Positions 1-8,519 of a stretch of 64,000 bases of DNA are shown here, piece by piece. The DNA comes from Psychromonas marina. GTDB lineage: Bacteria; Pseudomonadota; Gammaproteobacteria; Enterobacterales; Psychromonadaceae. Positions within the stretch are counted from its first letter, which is position 1, and each line of letters begins with the position of its first letter. Location: the NCBI RefSeq assembly GCF_030161115.1, contig NZ_BSPQ01000001.1:682001-746000 (forward strand), in the 5' to 3' direction. Both the position numbers and the translations under genes were made by a program. Below the pieces are notes generated by a model, which did not search any database, was not told where the DNA came from, and saw nothing but the letters and a program-made list of their open reading frames with translations.

Positions 1-933
1 CCAAGCCATTGTTATAACCCTAAGAATAATGAGTATTGGGGATATGTAACAAAAGTGAACAGCGTTTGGGGAGCATTTGATGGCTGTGGTGAACCTGGCT
101 GGCCACTTAAGGATCAATCTATTATTGGCTATTATCTAAGTAGCAATAATAATACCACTACCAACTTAGCCCTTAATGAAAACTATACCGTTGAATATAG
201 CGAAACGATTAATAATATAACCACCGTGAAAACGGGTTACTGGAAGACTAATTCACCGAAACACATTTCTGTAATACTATCTAAAGAAGCAGATAAAAAC
301 ATTCGTCAAGAGCTGATATTAGAGCGACAAGGGCTATCGTTAAGCACCACAACAATAAACAACAACAATATTGTTGAAGTCATCGAAGGTGATGCCCTCG
401 TGCTTAATAAAATGAATGCCAAGGAGGGAGATGAAACCGTTAAAGTTGATCACATAAATCGAGAATTCAGTGCACAGAATATCGTACCTGATAATGAAGT
501 GGATATTGAAATCCAAGAAGCGGTTAATAACTACTTCAACATTCATCGTACCGATCCTAAAAACACAAAATTTAGCGCGGTAAAATATGATTTAAATGGC
601 GATGGTGTTGATGAAGCAATTGTCTTACTTGACTGGTGCTCTAATAAAAATGGCTGTGAAATGCTTATTTTTGAAGGTCAGTCAGACGGATATCGTTTCT
701 CAAGCCGTGTATCGCGTATCCATGCCCCAATAATCATTTCCACAGCCCAGCATTATTTCTGGCAAAGCTTACTTGTTCAAACTGGCTCAGAATGGTCACA
801 ACTCAATTTTGATGGGTTAAGCTACCCGATCCACACGCGAGACTTAAGCGCGGTGAGTAAACAAGATTATTCAACCGATGTTGCACTTTTCAGTGACGGA
901 AAACCCACACAATGGTTCCCCATTAAAATGTAA
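1..933 (+). CDS. Hypothetical protein, 5'-truncated by the window edge, with an FG-GAP/EF-hand-like acidic loop
   Basis: The reading frame is open from base 1, so the GTG at 55 is probably internal and the true start lies outside the window; 310 codons are visible. Residues after the GTG resemble a small beta-barrel lipocalin/NlpE-like segment (YYLS..., a 'TLALNENYTVEYS'-like strand pattern, then GYWK). The C-terminal half carries DLNGDGVDEAIVLLDW, a DxNxDGxxE calcium-loop motif typical of extracytoplasmic FG-GAP-like proteins, and two cysteines (CSNKNGC) that could pair. No transmembrane segment is visible. A secreted or lipoprotein envelope protein is the best guess; the NlpE resemblance is by eye and weak. 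A strong hairpin terminator follows the stop and is shared with convergent dacB. Confidence 0.6.
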   Translation, partial: PSHCYNPKNNEYWGYVTKVNSVWGAFDGCGEPGWPLKDQSIIGYYLSSNNNTTTNLALNENYTVEYSETINNITTVKTGYWKTNSPKHISVILSKEADKNIRQELILERQGLSLSTTTINNNNIVEVIEGDALVLNKMNAKEGDETVKVDHINREFSAQNIVPDNEVDIEIQEAVNNYFNIHRTDPKNTKFSAVKYDLNGDGVDEAIVLLDWCSNKNGCEMLIFEGQSDGYRFSSRVSRIHAPIIISTAQHYFWQSLLVQTGSEWSQLNFDGLSYPIHTRDLSAVSKQDYSTDVALFSDGKPTQWFPIKM

Positions 934-952
934 TCGTATCAATGCTAATACT

Positions 953-977
953 AAAGAGGCCAGTGGCCTCTTTTTTT
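953..977. terminator. Bidirectional rho-independent terminator between the first CDS and dacB
   Basis: Nine-base-pair stem, aaagaggcc (953-961) with ggcctcttt (965-973), loop agt, followed by a T run to 977. The A-rich left arm provides the U-tract on the minus strand, so it can serve both convergent genes. Confidence 0.85.
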
Positions 978-988
978 ATACAAAAATA

Positions 989-2455
989 CTATTTAGCGAG
1001 TGGAGTTCTTAAAATAGTTTCGAAGAACGCGTTTTCAAAAAGATACTTAGATGCCGCTTTATCACGTGCTAACTCAGAGGTTAAGGCTGATTGAGGCTCA
1101 CTATAGCCATTGAGTGTCAACACAAATAGACGATCACCCTGCTCTGCTCTTACTACGCCTAATAGATTAGCAACGCCTTTCATCGATCCCGTTTTAGCAA
1201 TCACTTTACCTTTAAATTGCTTCCCCCTGACACCACGATGATATTTTAGGGTGCCATCTACTCCAGCCACCGAAAAACTAGATAACAGGTCAAACTGCAC
1301 ATCATTATTATAGATAAACTGTAATACCGACATAAACAACTCTGCACTCATTAGGTTATGACGAGATAATCCCGAACCATCTGCTAAGTATGCATTTTCT
1401 AAGTCGACGCCTTGTTCAGAAAGAACGGCTTTAACCGCTTGTGCGCCATTTCTAAAATTTCCCGAACGCTGAAAGTAACTGCCACCGATAGTTTTAAACA
1501 GGCTATCCGCAATTAAGTTATCAGAATTTTTCATCATGATTGCAAGTAACTTATCTAACTTAGGGGATTGATAACTTGCTAATATTTGATTATCCCCCCC
1601 CTCATATTGTTTACTCTCCAAACGCACCTTTCCATTCAATTTGATGCCTAACCGGTGTAATTCATTATCGAGAATTTGTGCTACATAATGGAAGGGATCA
1701 TTAACGGAAAAGGCCAATCCAAAAGCACGATCTCGGGGAACCACACACCCCCATAAGTGATAGCTATTTTGGCTGTTTCGCGTCACCTCTAAATCACAGA
1801 ATTGTGCTACTCGCTGCTCTTTAGTGACCACATCGACATCGGCACTGATCGACACGGGTTCATAATCAGGAATAAACAAGGTCGCTTTTTTAGCCCCTTT
1901 ACCCTTTATACTTAAATTACCCTGCACACAGTTTCTATTAACAATAATGGCGTTAGAGGGAGATGTATAACAGACACCTAAGTCATTCCACGCTTGACCA
2001 TTACTCCACTGATAACCACTAAAGTGAGCATCATTAACGATAAAGTCTCCGGTTATCTCTGTTATTCCCTGTTGTTTCAACGAGACTAACATGGCGCGGA
2101 TATCGGCACGTTTGAGCGTAGGATCACCCACAAAATTTAAACGAAGATCCCCCTCATAACGTCGTTGTTTTATTTGTTCTTGAGCGCCAAGTAAATTCGT
2201 CTGGTAATGGAAATCGCTACCTAAATGTAATTTTGCCGCCGTTGCTGTGAGCAGTTTTTGCATACTCGCAGGTGTACGTAATGTTTCTTGCTCATATTTA
2301 GCTAATATTGCTTCACTATTTGCATCGACCACCATGTAAGAAAACTGTGTTCCTTTAGGCAATAAAGCATGTAATACCGACCATTCATTCGCATAACTAT
2401 TGGCGGAACAGAATAGACAAAAGGTGAGTAAAAACCGAGTTAACATTATCGACAT
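989..2455 (-). CDS. dacB: D-alanyl-D-alanine carboxypeptidase/endopeptidase (PBP4)
   Basis: Low-molecular-mass class C penicillin-binding protein that trims and cleaves peptidoglycan cross-links in the periplasm. The three serine-peptidase motifs are present in order: SxxK as SMQK (residues 64-67), SxN as SDN near 310, and KTG near 419 (AKTGSMKG). The N-terminus is a signal peptide (LLTFCLFCSANSYA then NEW). Length 488 aa matches E. coli PBP4 (477). A downstream ATG (2446) has a better-spaced GGA upstream and may be the real start; either gives a complete signal peptide. The gene is monocistronic and diverges from pyrB. A run of eight G on the coding strand (near 1595-1602, the Gly-Gly-Asp codons) is a possible slippage site. 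Confidence 0.94.
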   Translation of the reverse strand: MSIMLTRFLLTFCLFCSANSYANEWSVLHALLPKGTQFSYMVVDANSEAILAKYEQETLRTPASMQKLLTATAAKLHLGSDFHYQTNLLGAQEQIKQRRYEGDLRLNFVGDPTLKRADIRAMLVSLKQQGITEITGDFIVNDAHFSGYQWSNGQAWNDLGVCYTSPSNAIIVNRNCVQGNLSIKGKGAKKATLFIPDYEPVSISADVDVVTKEQRVAQFCDLEVTRNSQNSYHLWGCVVPRDRAFGLAFSVNDPFHYVAQILDNELHRLGIKLNGKVRLESKQYEGGDNQILASYQSPKLDKLLAIMMKNSDNLIADSLFKTIGGSYFQRSGNFRNGAQAVKAVLSEQGVDLENAYLADGSGLSRHNLMSAELFMSVLQFIYNNDVQFDLLSSFSVAGVDGTLKYHRGVRGKQFKGKVIAKTGSMKGVANLLGVVRAEQGDRLFVLTLNGYSEPQSALTSELARDKAASKYLFENAFFETILRTPLAK

Positions 2456-2519
2456 TCCAAAAATAAGAGATTCTGCATCATAACCTCAATTTATCGCTAA
2501 AACACTTAAAGAATTAAGT

Positions 2520-2525
2520 TATAAT
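2520..2525 (+). promoter_or_regulatory. Candidate -10 box for pyrBI
   Basis: A perfect TATAAT lies 37 bases before the pyrB ATG. No good -35 is seen at 16-18 bases upstream. The short leader leaves no room for a pyrL-type attenuator, so the E. coli UTP-sensing attenuation mechanism appears absent. Confidence 0.4.
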
Positions 2526-2561
2526 AGAGCATCTTCACAGGTTAACCATGAGTCTAAAACA

Positions 2562-3497
2562 ATGAATAACCCGCTATACCAACAGAACATTATCTCGATC
2601 GCTGACCTAACACGTAGCGACTTAGAACTTATCCTAGAAACTGCCCACTCACTCAAACAAACTCCTCAGCCAGAATTACTTAAAAATAAAGTTGTTGCGA
2701 GCTGTTTTTTTGAAGCGTCCACACGTACTCGTCTCTCTTTCGAGACGGCAGTGCAACGCTTAGGAGGCAGCATTATAGGTTTCGACAGTGGCGGCAATAC
2801 CTCACTTGCTCAAAAAGGCGAAACACTTGCCGACTCTGTAAAAGTAATTAGCTCTTATGCGGATGCATTTTTTATGCGTCACCCACAAGAGGGCGCTGCA
2901 CGCTTAGCCTCTGAGTTTACTGATATTCCGGTTATCAATGGTGGTGATGGTGCTAATCAACACCCAACTCAAACATTACTGGATCTGTTTACCATCTATG
3001 AAACACAGGGTACGTTAGACAACCTCAATATTGCCTTTGTAGGTGACCTAAAATATGGCCGCACCGTGCACTCTTTAGCACAAGCGTTATCTCGTTTTAA
3101 CTGTAAACTCTTCTTTATTGCGCCAGAAGCACTAGCAATGCCTGATTATATTATTGAAGAGCTGAATGATAAAAGCATTGGTTACTCTGTTCATAGCAGC
3201 ATTGAAGAGGTCATTGATTCACTAGACATTTTATACATGACACGTGTACAAAAAGAGCGCTTTGATGAAACAGAATACCAACATATCAAGTCAGCCTTTT
3301 TATTAGACGCGTCTATGTTAAACAATGTGCGTGATAACTTAAAAGTATTACACCCGCTACCACGTATTGATGAAATATCGACAGACGTTGATGAAACCCC
3401 TTATGCGTATTATTTTCAGCAAGCACAAAATGGTGTTTATGCACGCCAAGCATTATTAGCCCTGTTATTAACTAATCATTTCCAAGCAAAGGTTTAA
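2562..3497 (+). CDS. pyrB: Aspartate carbamoyltransferase catalytic subunit
   Basis: Catalyses carbamoyl phosphate plus aspartate to N-carbamoylaspartate, the committed step of pyrimidine synthesis, in the cytoplasm. The carbamoyl-phosphate-binding STRTR (53-57), the mobile-loop lysine in SLAQKGET (K85), HPTQ (134-137) and HPLPRIDEI are all present. Length 311 aa is the class B catalytic-chain size. The regulatory chain gene pyrI follows after 3 bases, so the allosteric dodecamer of catalytic trimers and regulatory dimers is expected. Confidence 0.98.
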   Translation: MNNPLYQQNIISIADLTRSDLELILETAHSLKQTPQPELLKNKVVASCFFEASTRTRLSFETAVQRLGGSIIGFDSGGNTSLAQKGETLADSVKVISSYADAFFMRHPQEGAARLASEFTDIPVINGGDGANQHPTQTLLDLFTIYETQGTLDNLNIAFVGDLKYGRTVHSLAQALSRFNCKLFFIAPEALAMPDYIIEELNDKSIGYSVHSSIEEVIDSLDILYMTRVQKERFDETEYQHIKSAFLLDASMLNNVRDNLKVLHPLPRIDEISTDVDETPYAYYFQQAQNGVYARQALLALLLTNHFQAKV

Positions 3498-3500
3498 ATC

Positions 3501-3959
3501 ATGAGCGACTACAAATTACAGGTTGAAGCAATTCAAAATGGCTCTGTTATTGATCATATTCCAGCCCACCGCGGACTAAAAATATTAAAATTTTTTAAAC
3601 TTGCACAGGCGAATGAAAAAATAACAGTAGGTTTAAACCTCAACAAAACCAATGGTCAACAAAAGGATCTGATCAAGGTAGAAAATACCTTTATTAGCGA
3701 TGAACAAGCTAATCAGTTAGCTCTTTTTGCTCCAGGGGCAACGATTAACCAAATTAAGAACTTTAAAGTGGTTAATAAATTTAAAGTACAGCTACCCGAA
3801 GCATTTGTTGGTGTACTTGCCTGCCCAAACAGCAACTGTATCAGTCATAATGAACCGGTAAACACGCAATTCTATGTCAATAATCGTACCGAATTGACAC
3901 TAAAGTGTCATTATTGCGAAAAATCATTCAATCGTTCGTTTTTTAATGAGTTAGATTAG
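3501..3959 (+). CDS. pyrI: Aspartate carbamoyltransferase regulatory subunit
   Basis: Allosteric chain that binds nucleotide effectors and the catalytic trimers. The N-terminal allosteric domain begins near IPAHRG. The C-terminal zinc ribbon has the four ligands C108, C113, C136 and C139 (ACPNSNC and KCHYC) that hold the contact to PyrB. At 152 aa it matches E. coli PyrI (153). It is 3 bases behind pyrB and surely cotranscribed and assembled with it. Confidence 0.98.
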   Translation: MSDYKLQVEAIQNGSVIDHIPAHRGLKILKFFKLAQANEKITVGLNLNKTNGQQKDLIKVENTFISDEQANQLALFAPGATINQIKNFKVVNKFKVQLPEAFVGVLACPNSNCISHNEPVNTQFYVNNRTELTLKCHYCEKSFNRSFFNELD

Positions 3960-3977
3960 CTTTTGATTGAAATAGAA

Positions 3978-4005
3978 TTGTAAATGAGTGCGTTACGTTT
4001 ATACT
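3978..4005 (+). promoter_or_regulatory. Candidate sigma70 promoter for rraA
   Basis: TTGTAA (3978-3983) and TATACT (4000-4005) separated by 16 bases, ending 34 bases before the rraA ATG. This suggests rraA has its own promoter and is not only read through from pyrBI. Confidence 0.4.
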
Positions 4006-4039
4006 AAAATCATTACTTACAACTACAGGTGGGCTACTC

Positions 4040-4543
4040 ATGGATTATAATACCTCTTTGCTTTGCGACATTTATGCTGAAACTATCGATGTAGTTGAGC
4101 CCCTATTAACTAACTTTGGCGGACGTAGTTCATTTGCCGGTGAAGTAGTTACGATTAAGTGCTTTGAATCCGTTGGGCTTATCTATAAAACACTAGAAGA
4201 GAATGGTGCTGGCAAGGTATTACTCATTGATGGTGGAGGTTCGTTACGACGCGCACTGGTAAATGCTAATATTGCTGAATTTGCAGTTGAAAACAACTGG
4301 GAAGGTATCGTCGTAAACGGTTGTGTACGCGAAGTAGATGCACTTGAAGAGCTAGATATTGGTATCCAAGCTATTACCGCTATTCCTGTTGGCGCTGAAG
4401 ACAATGAAGTGGGTGAGCTTAATGTACCGGTTAATTTTGCGGGCGTGAGCTTCTTACCTGAAGATATTCTTTATGCAGACAGCACGGGCATTATCATCTC
4501 ACCTGAGCCATTAGCACTTGATGATTTAGAAGAGATCGAATAA
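4040..4543 (+). CDS. rraA: Regulator of ribonuclease E activity A
   Basis: RraA forms a trimeric ring that binds the C-terminal scaffold of RNase E and slows mRNA decay. The protein shows the family N-terminus (DLLCDIYAE-like), the [10 protein letters not shown] segment, [10 protein letters not shown], and the [10 protein letters not shown] loop. Length 167 aa is close to the E. coli protein (161) with a short acidic tail. The start is preceded by aggtggg. It sits between pyrI and convergent zapB; in E. coli rraA and zapB are also neighbours, which supports both calls. The related HMG/CHA aldolase-like family is less likely because the RraA synteny is kept. Confidence 0.95.
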   Translation: MDYNTSLLCDIYAETIDVVEPLLTNFGGRSSFAGEVVTIKCFESVGLIYKTLEENGAGKVLLIDGGGSLRRALVNANIAEFAVENNWEGIVVNGCVREVDALEELDIGIQAITAIPVGAEDNEVGELNVPVNFAGVSFLPEDILYADSTGIIISPEPLALDDLEEIE

Positions 4544-4572
4544 AAATTTAAGTCAGTAGTAAACATACAAAT

Positions 4573-4610
4573 AAAAAGCCCAATGAATTTAACGATTCAT
4601 TGGGCTTTTT
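4573..4610. terminator. Bidirectional terminator between rraA and zapB
   Basis: A 16-bp perfect stem (4573-4588 with 4595-4610) with a 6-base loop. The arms begin with five A and end with five T, so it provides a U-tract in both directions for the convergent genes. Confidence 0.9.
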
Positions 4611-4634
4611 GTTATTCAAATCTAAGCTAAAAAA

Positions 4635-4865
4635 CTACATTGTTTCTTCGACTTCTTCGATTTTTCCAACTAATGCACTTAAACGAGATTGCCACTGTTG
4701 ATGCTCTTCAGTTAATTTACTGTTTGCAAATTGTAGCTCTTCTGTTGTTTTAGATAATGCTTCTTTATCTGATTTTAGCTCTTCAACTTCCATCTGTAAT
4801 AAAGATATAGTATCTACTGCATTTTGAATTTTTTTCTCTAATTTTTCTAATAACTCTAATGTCAT
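4635..4865 (-). CDS. zapB: Cell division protein ZapB
   Basis: Small cytoplasmic coiled-coil protein that joins the division ring through ZapA-FtsZ and links it to the Ter region. The whole 76-aa sequence is a heptad-repeat coiled coil starting LELLEKLEKKIQNAVDTI, the conserved ZapB N-terminus, rich in E, K and L with no proline. E. coli ZapB is 81 aa. It is convergent with rraA, as in enterics. Confidence 0.92.
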   Translation of the reverse strand: MTLELLEKLEKKIQNAVDTISLLQMEVEELKSDKEALSKTTEELQFANSKLTEEHQQWQSRLSALVGKIEEVEETM

Positions 4866-5039
4866 GAATTAACCCCTTGAAAATTTGCTGTCAATCCAGT
4901 GAGAATAAGCATTACAGCAGGCTTATTCAACCATTGTTTTTGATTTAGGAGAATAAAAGCCAATATGTTAGGATTTTAGGTAAATAATCAGAGCTCAAGA
5001 CAAGCAGCACTTCATCTTCAAATTCAAAAAGGGAAAAAT

Positions 5040-5246
5040 ATGATCAAGCTTGGAAAATATCAGCACTATAAAGGCAGCTTTTATCGGGTAGAAGGTGTCG
5101 TAACGCACAGTGAAACAGAGGAAAAAATGGTGCTTTACCGACCTTTGTATGGCGAACAAGCACTTTGGGTAAGACCCTTTGATATGTTTCAAGAAACGGT
5201 AAATATAAACGGAGTTATAACACCCCGTTTTGCGTTTGTTGAATAA
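5040..5246 (+). CDS. DUF1653 family protein
   Basis: A 68-aa protein with the family signature: LGKYQHYKGSFYRVEGVVTHSET, then VLYRPLYG, then LWVRPFDMF. DUF1653 proteins are small beta-rich cytoplasmic proteins of unknown function, often described as YxxH/KG domain proteins. The preceding aaaaaggga is a plausible ribosome-binding site. It stands alone, facing convergent cysE 26 bases away. No function can be assigned from context. Confidence 0.85.
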   Translation: MIKLGKYQHYKGSFYRVEGVVTHSETEEKMVLYRPLYGEQALWVRPFDMFQETVNINGVITPRFAFVE

Positions 5247-5272
5247 CGACTCATTTTAGCTATTTAAGTAAA

Positions 5273-6052
5273 TCAGATATTTTGCTCCATCGATAACGAA
5301 GGCATTTCGCATGAGGGGCGTCCGACGATTTTGGCCGGGACGCCGGCCACGGTAGTATGTGCAGGCACATGCTCTAATACCACGCTACCTGCGCCAATTT
5401 TTGCACCAGTCCCTATTTCTATATTACCAAGTACTTTGGCGCCAGCACCAATCATCACCCCTTCACGAATCTTAGGATGGCGATCACCACAGTCTTTGCC
5501 CGTACCACCAAGAGTAACACCTTGTAATATTGATACATTATCCTCAATCACAGCTGTTTCACCAACCACGACACCTGTTGCATGGTCAAACATAATACCT
5601 TTGCCAATACGCGCAGCAGGGTGTACATCGACCCCAAACAATTCTGAACTGCGATTCTGTAAATAAAGCGCTAACGGAACACGCTTTTCATTCCATAACC
5701 AATGTGCAACGCGGTATATTTGAATCGCATGAAAACCTTTTAAATATAAAAGCGGAATAGAAAAATGTTCAACCGCAGGATCTCGCTCCTGAACCGCAAC
5801 AATATCTATCATTGCTGCATTAAGTATCCCGGGTGATTTTGTAAATGCTTCTTCAATGACTTCACGCACTAAAATTGCAGGCATAGTATGGCTATCTAAA
5901 CGATTAGCTAATTGATAGCTTAATGCAGATTTAAAATTGCTATGGTTTAAAATAGTTGAATGAAAAAAACTTGCTAATATTGGCTCATTAGCCGAGCTTT
6001 CCCACGCTTCTTTGCGTATTTTATTCCATAATTCCTGTTGCTCAATATGCAT
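5273..6052 (-). CDS. cysE: Serine O-acetyltransferase
   Basis: Transfers acetyl from acetyl-CoA to L-serine, the first step of cysteine synthesis. It has the N-terminal helical domain (1-140) followed by the left-handed beta-helix with hexapeptide repeats (about 142-240). The catalytic pair corresponding to E. coli D143/H158 is D142 and H157 (MFDHATG). The C-terminal tail ends in an isoleucine (EQNI), the residue through which the tail docks into CysK to form cysteine synthase. Length 259 aa is close to E. coli CysE (273). Its ATG shares one base with the fieF stop (TAATG), so the two are translationally coupled. Confidence 0.95.
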   Translation of the reverse strand: MHIEQQELWNKIRKEAWESSANEPILASFFHSTILNHSNFKSALSYQLANRLDSHTMPAILVREVIEEAFTKSPGILNAAMIDIVAVQERDPAVEHFSIPLLYLKGFHAIQIYRVAHWLWNEKRVPLALYLQNRSSELFGVDVHPAARIGKGIMFDHATGVVVGETAVIEDNVSILQGVTLGGTGKDCGDRHPKIREGVMIGAGAKVLGNIEIGTGAKIGAGSVVLEHVPAHTTVAGVPAKIVGRPSCEMPSLSMEQNI

Positions 6053-7002
6053 TAACCGTCATCCTTTACGCTACTATCTAGCTTATTTGTATCATTAAAT
6101 TTTATGTTCTCTGCCTCTACAACAGAGAGAGGATCTAAATGAATTAACACATCCGCATGCGGAAAATGTTTCTTTAATTCAACTTCTAAAATATCTGCTT
6201 TATTGTGGGCTTCAAATAAACTTTGATCATCATCCAACTCCAAATGTAGCTGTATAAATTTGGTATTACCTGACTGGCGAGTGCGTAAATCATGGGCTCC
6301 GCGAACACCTTCCACTTTATAAGCTGTTTTTAGAATTAACTCATGATCGGATTTTGGCAGTTGCTTATCCATGAGTGCATTGATCGATTGAACACCAATT
6401 TCCCATGCACCATATAAAATATAAAAACTCACAATAATTGCAAACAAGCCATCAGCCCAATACCAACCGATACCAGCCAATACCAAAGCAACTAAAACAG
6501 CCCCATTTAAGAACACATCAGTACGGTAATGAAGTGAATCTGCTTTAATTGCCATGCTGCCGGTTTTCTTCACGATATAAGTTTGAAAACTCACTAATGC
6601 AATCGTCACCACAACAGAAAATATCATCACGCCAACACCGAGGTTAGAAGCGGTTATTTGATTGCCATTTATTAAAGAAGAGATACCATTTAGCATTAAT
6701 AATACTGAAGAGCCTGAGATAAAAGCGGCTTGAGCAAGGCCTGCTAAACTTTCTGCCTTCCCATGCCCAAAGCGATGGTCATCATCAGCGGGTTGCAGTG
6801 CAATTTTTATTGCAAAGAGGTTAATAATGGAGGTAGTTACATCCATTAATGAATCAGTTAATGCCGCTAAAATACTTGATGACCCCGTAGCAAACCAAGC
6901 AAACAATTTAACCAGGATCAATAAAGAAGCAGCAGCAATTGCAGCACGCCCCGCAAGCGTAACTAAACGAGAATATTCCTCTTTACTTATATTTTTTTGC
7001 AA
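6052..7002 (-). CDS. fieF: Cation diffusion facilitator (FieF/YiiP-type Fe2+/Zn2+ efflux)
   Basis: Inner-membrane proton-coupled exporter of Zn(II)/Fe(II). The transport-site residues are present as the DSLMD motif in TM2 (D50, D54) and HYRTD in TM5 (H158, D162). The HRFGHGKAE cytoplasmic loop and a C-terminal metal-binding cytoplasmic domain with HLELD and HLDP follow. There are six membrane segments; 316 aa against 300 in E. coli. In E. coli fieF lies next to cpxP, divergent from cpxRA; here fieF still faces away from cpxR but cpxP is missing. The stop overlaps the cysE start. Confidence 0.93.
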   Translation of the reverse strand: MQKNISKEEYSRLVTLAGRAAIAAASLLILVKLFAWFATGSSSILAALTDSLMDVTTSIINLFAIKIALQPADDDHRFGHGKAESLAGLAQAAFISGSSVLLMLNGISSLINGNQITASNLGVGVMIFSVVVTIALVSFQTYIVKKTGSMAIKADSLHYRTDVFLNGAVLVALVLAGIGWYWADGLFAIIVSFYILYGAWEIGVQSINALMDKQLPKSDHELILKTAYKVEGVRGAHDLRTRQSGNTKFIQLHLELDDDQSLFEAHNKADILEVELKKHFPHADVLIHLDPLSVVEAENIKFNDTNKLDSSVKDDG

Positions 7003-7721
7003 AGAAACACCTTCAAAATATTATGTTATGAAGCAGTTATTATACACAACAGATAACCATTAGCCTTTATTTGTTATTGTTTTTATATTGCTATCCATGT
7101 TCACTTTTTATCTTTATCTATTAGCGAACTGAAGTGTCAATGAACAGTAAGTTTTTACTGAATACGATTCGTTGTTAGCGACACTACACGATTCTGACTT
7201 TACACTACAACATCAGTACCTTAGCCTAGTTGTAACAAATACATCGGCTTAATACGGCTACTTTAATACACTCATTCATTTACACTCCACCTTTTTCTTG
7301 ATCACTTTTTTTGTTATTTGTGATGGGCATCTATATAATAACTTCATTTTTAGCTTGCTGTGCATGATTAGGTTTTCTGCTTAGGCATAGCCCCAAAAAG
7401 GCCTCTGTTAACACACAAAAACATAAGATACTGAAAATAAATGAAAAACAATATCAGTGGTCAGCTGTTTGATTAACTTCAACAGCAATGATGATGTTAT
7501 TTTCAATCGTTTCTATACAAAATATTTTGCTATAAAAGCGCGTTGTGTAAATAAGTGTAAATGAGATAACAATAACCACAAAAAAAGTGTTTAATAGCCC
7601 CATCAAATAAAGATACATCACACCTCTTTGACTTCAAACGGACTTGATTTAGAGACGAATTTAATTTTGCCTCTCTGAAAGCATGTTGCTGCTTATACGA
7701 GAATGACGATAAGGCTTGACC
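7003..7721. other. 719-bp intergenic region between fieF and cpxR
   Basis: Both strands are broken by frequent stops and I find no open frame for a cpxP-like protein, although cpxP occupies this spot in E. coli. The only clear signal is a CpxR box at 7547-7561. The rest is AT-rich with no convincing hairpin; a small RNA cannot be excluded. Confidence 0.6.
7547..7561 (+). promoter_or_regulatory. CpxR box upstream of cpxRA
   Basis: GTAAA, five bases, GTAAA: an exact match to the published CpxR consensus GTAAA-N5-GTAAA. It is about 160 bases before the cpxR start, consistent with autoregulation of cpxRA. The adjacent divergent gene fieF is 545 bases away. Confidence 0.7.
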
Positions 7722-8429
7722 ATGAAAAATCTTCTCTTAATAGATGACGATAAAGAACTTGTATCACTGCTCGCTGAGTTCCTATCACTTGAAAACTTTA
7801 ATATTGATACTGCACCAGATGGTGAAAATGGCTTACAAAAAGCATTAACAGGCAATTACGATTTAATCTTACTTGATGTAATGATGCCGCGTTTAAATGG
7901 CTTTGAAGTATTAAAGTTACTTCGTCAAAAAAGTGATACGCCAGTATTGATGTTAACGGCAAAAGGCGATGAGATCGATAAAGTACTTGGCCTTGAAATG
8001 GGTGCTGATGATTACTTAGCTAAACCGTTCAGTGAACGTGAATTACTTGCTCGTATCCGTGCTATTTTACGTCGTACTCAACATAAAAACTCAGAGTCTC
8101 CAAGTAAGCTGACGCATTTAGATATCGAACTATTTCCTGCTCAGCAACAAGCGGTCTGCCAAGATTTCACTATCGAACTAACGGGCACAGAGTTGTTATT
8201 ATTAGAAAAATTTCTTGCTCATCCTGGCGAATTGTTCTCAAAAGCAGAGCTTAGTGAAGAAGTCCTTGGTAAAAAATTACAGCCATTCGATCGTAGTATC
8301 GACATGCATTTAAGTAATATTCGTCGTAAATTACCGACTCGACAAGATGGCCAAACACGCGTGAAGAACTTTAGAGGCCGTGGCTACATGTGGGTTGATG
8401 GCGAACTGAATTTATCCGCAGCGAGCTAA
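7722..8429 (+). CDS. cpxR: Envelope-stress response regulator CpxR (OmpR family)
   Basis: DNA-binding response regulator paired with CpxA. The receiver domain (about 1-115) has the acidic pocket DDD (8-10), phosphoacceptor D52 in LLDVMMPR, the conserved Thr in LTAKG and Lys in LAKPF. A winged-helix domain follows, ending FRGRGYMW. I chose the ATG at 7722 (MKNLLLIDDD): it follows aagg by 7 bases, whereas an earlier TTG at 7716 would break the family N-terminus. Length 235 aa (E. coli 232). The CpxR box upstream, the downstream cpxA and neighbouring fieF make Cpx much more likely than another OmpR-type system. Confidence 0.92.
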   Translation: MKNLLLIDDDKELVSLLAEFLSLENFNIDTAPDGENGLQKALTGNYDLILLDVMMPRLNGFEVLKLLRQKSDTPVLMLTAKGDEIDKVLGLEMGADDYLAKPFSERELLARIRAILRRTQHKNSESPSKLTHLDIELFPAQQQAVCQDFTIELTGTELLLLEKFLAHPGELFSKAELSEEVLGKKLQPFDRSIDMHLSNIRRKLPTRQDGQTRVKNFRGRGYMWVDGELNLSAAS

Positions 8430-8519
8430 TAGAAGCACACGATTTATGCCTATACTACTTCAAGCTGCACAGACAGTAAGGTAATATGGGCATCATCGTA
8501 CTTTTATAAGGATCGCGCT

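Noticed and set aside
2520-2561. pyrL-type leader peptide and attenuator before pyrB
   Set aside because: Only about 37 bases separate the -10 box from the ATG and no hairpin is present.
5331-5666. A 111-aa plus-strand frame inside cysE
   Set aside because: Shadow of cysE; composition rich in Pro and Thr as expected from antisense codons.
7003-7721. cpxP gene or remnant in the fieF-cpxR spacer
   Set aside because: All frames on both strands contain frequent stops and no LTxxQ-like pattern was found.
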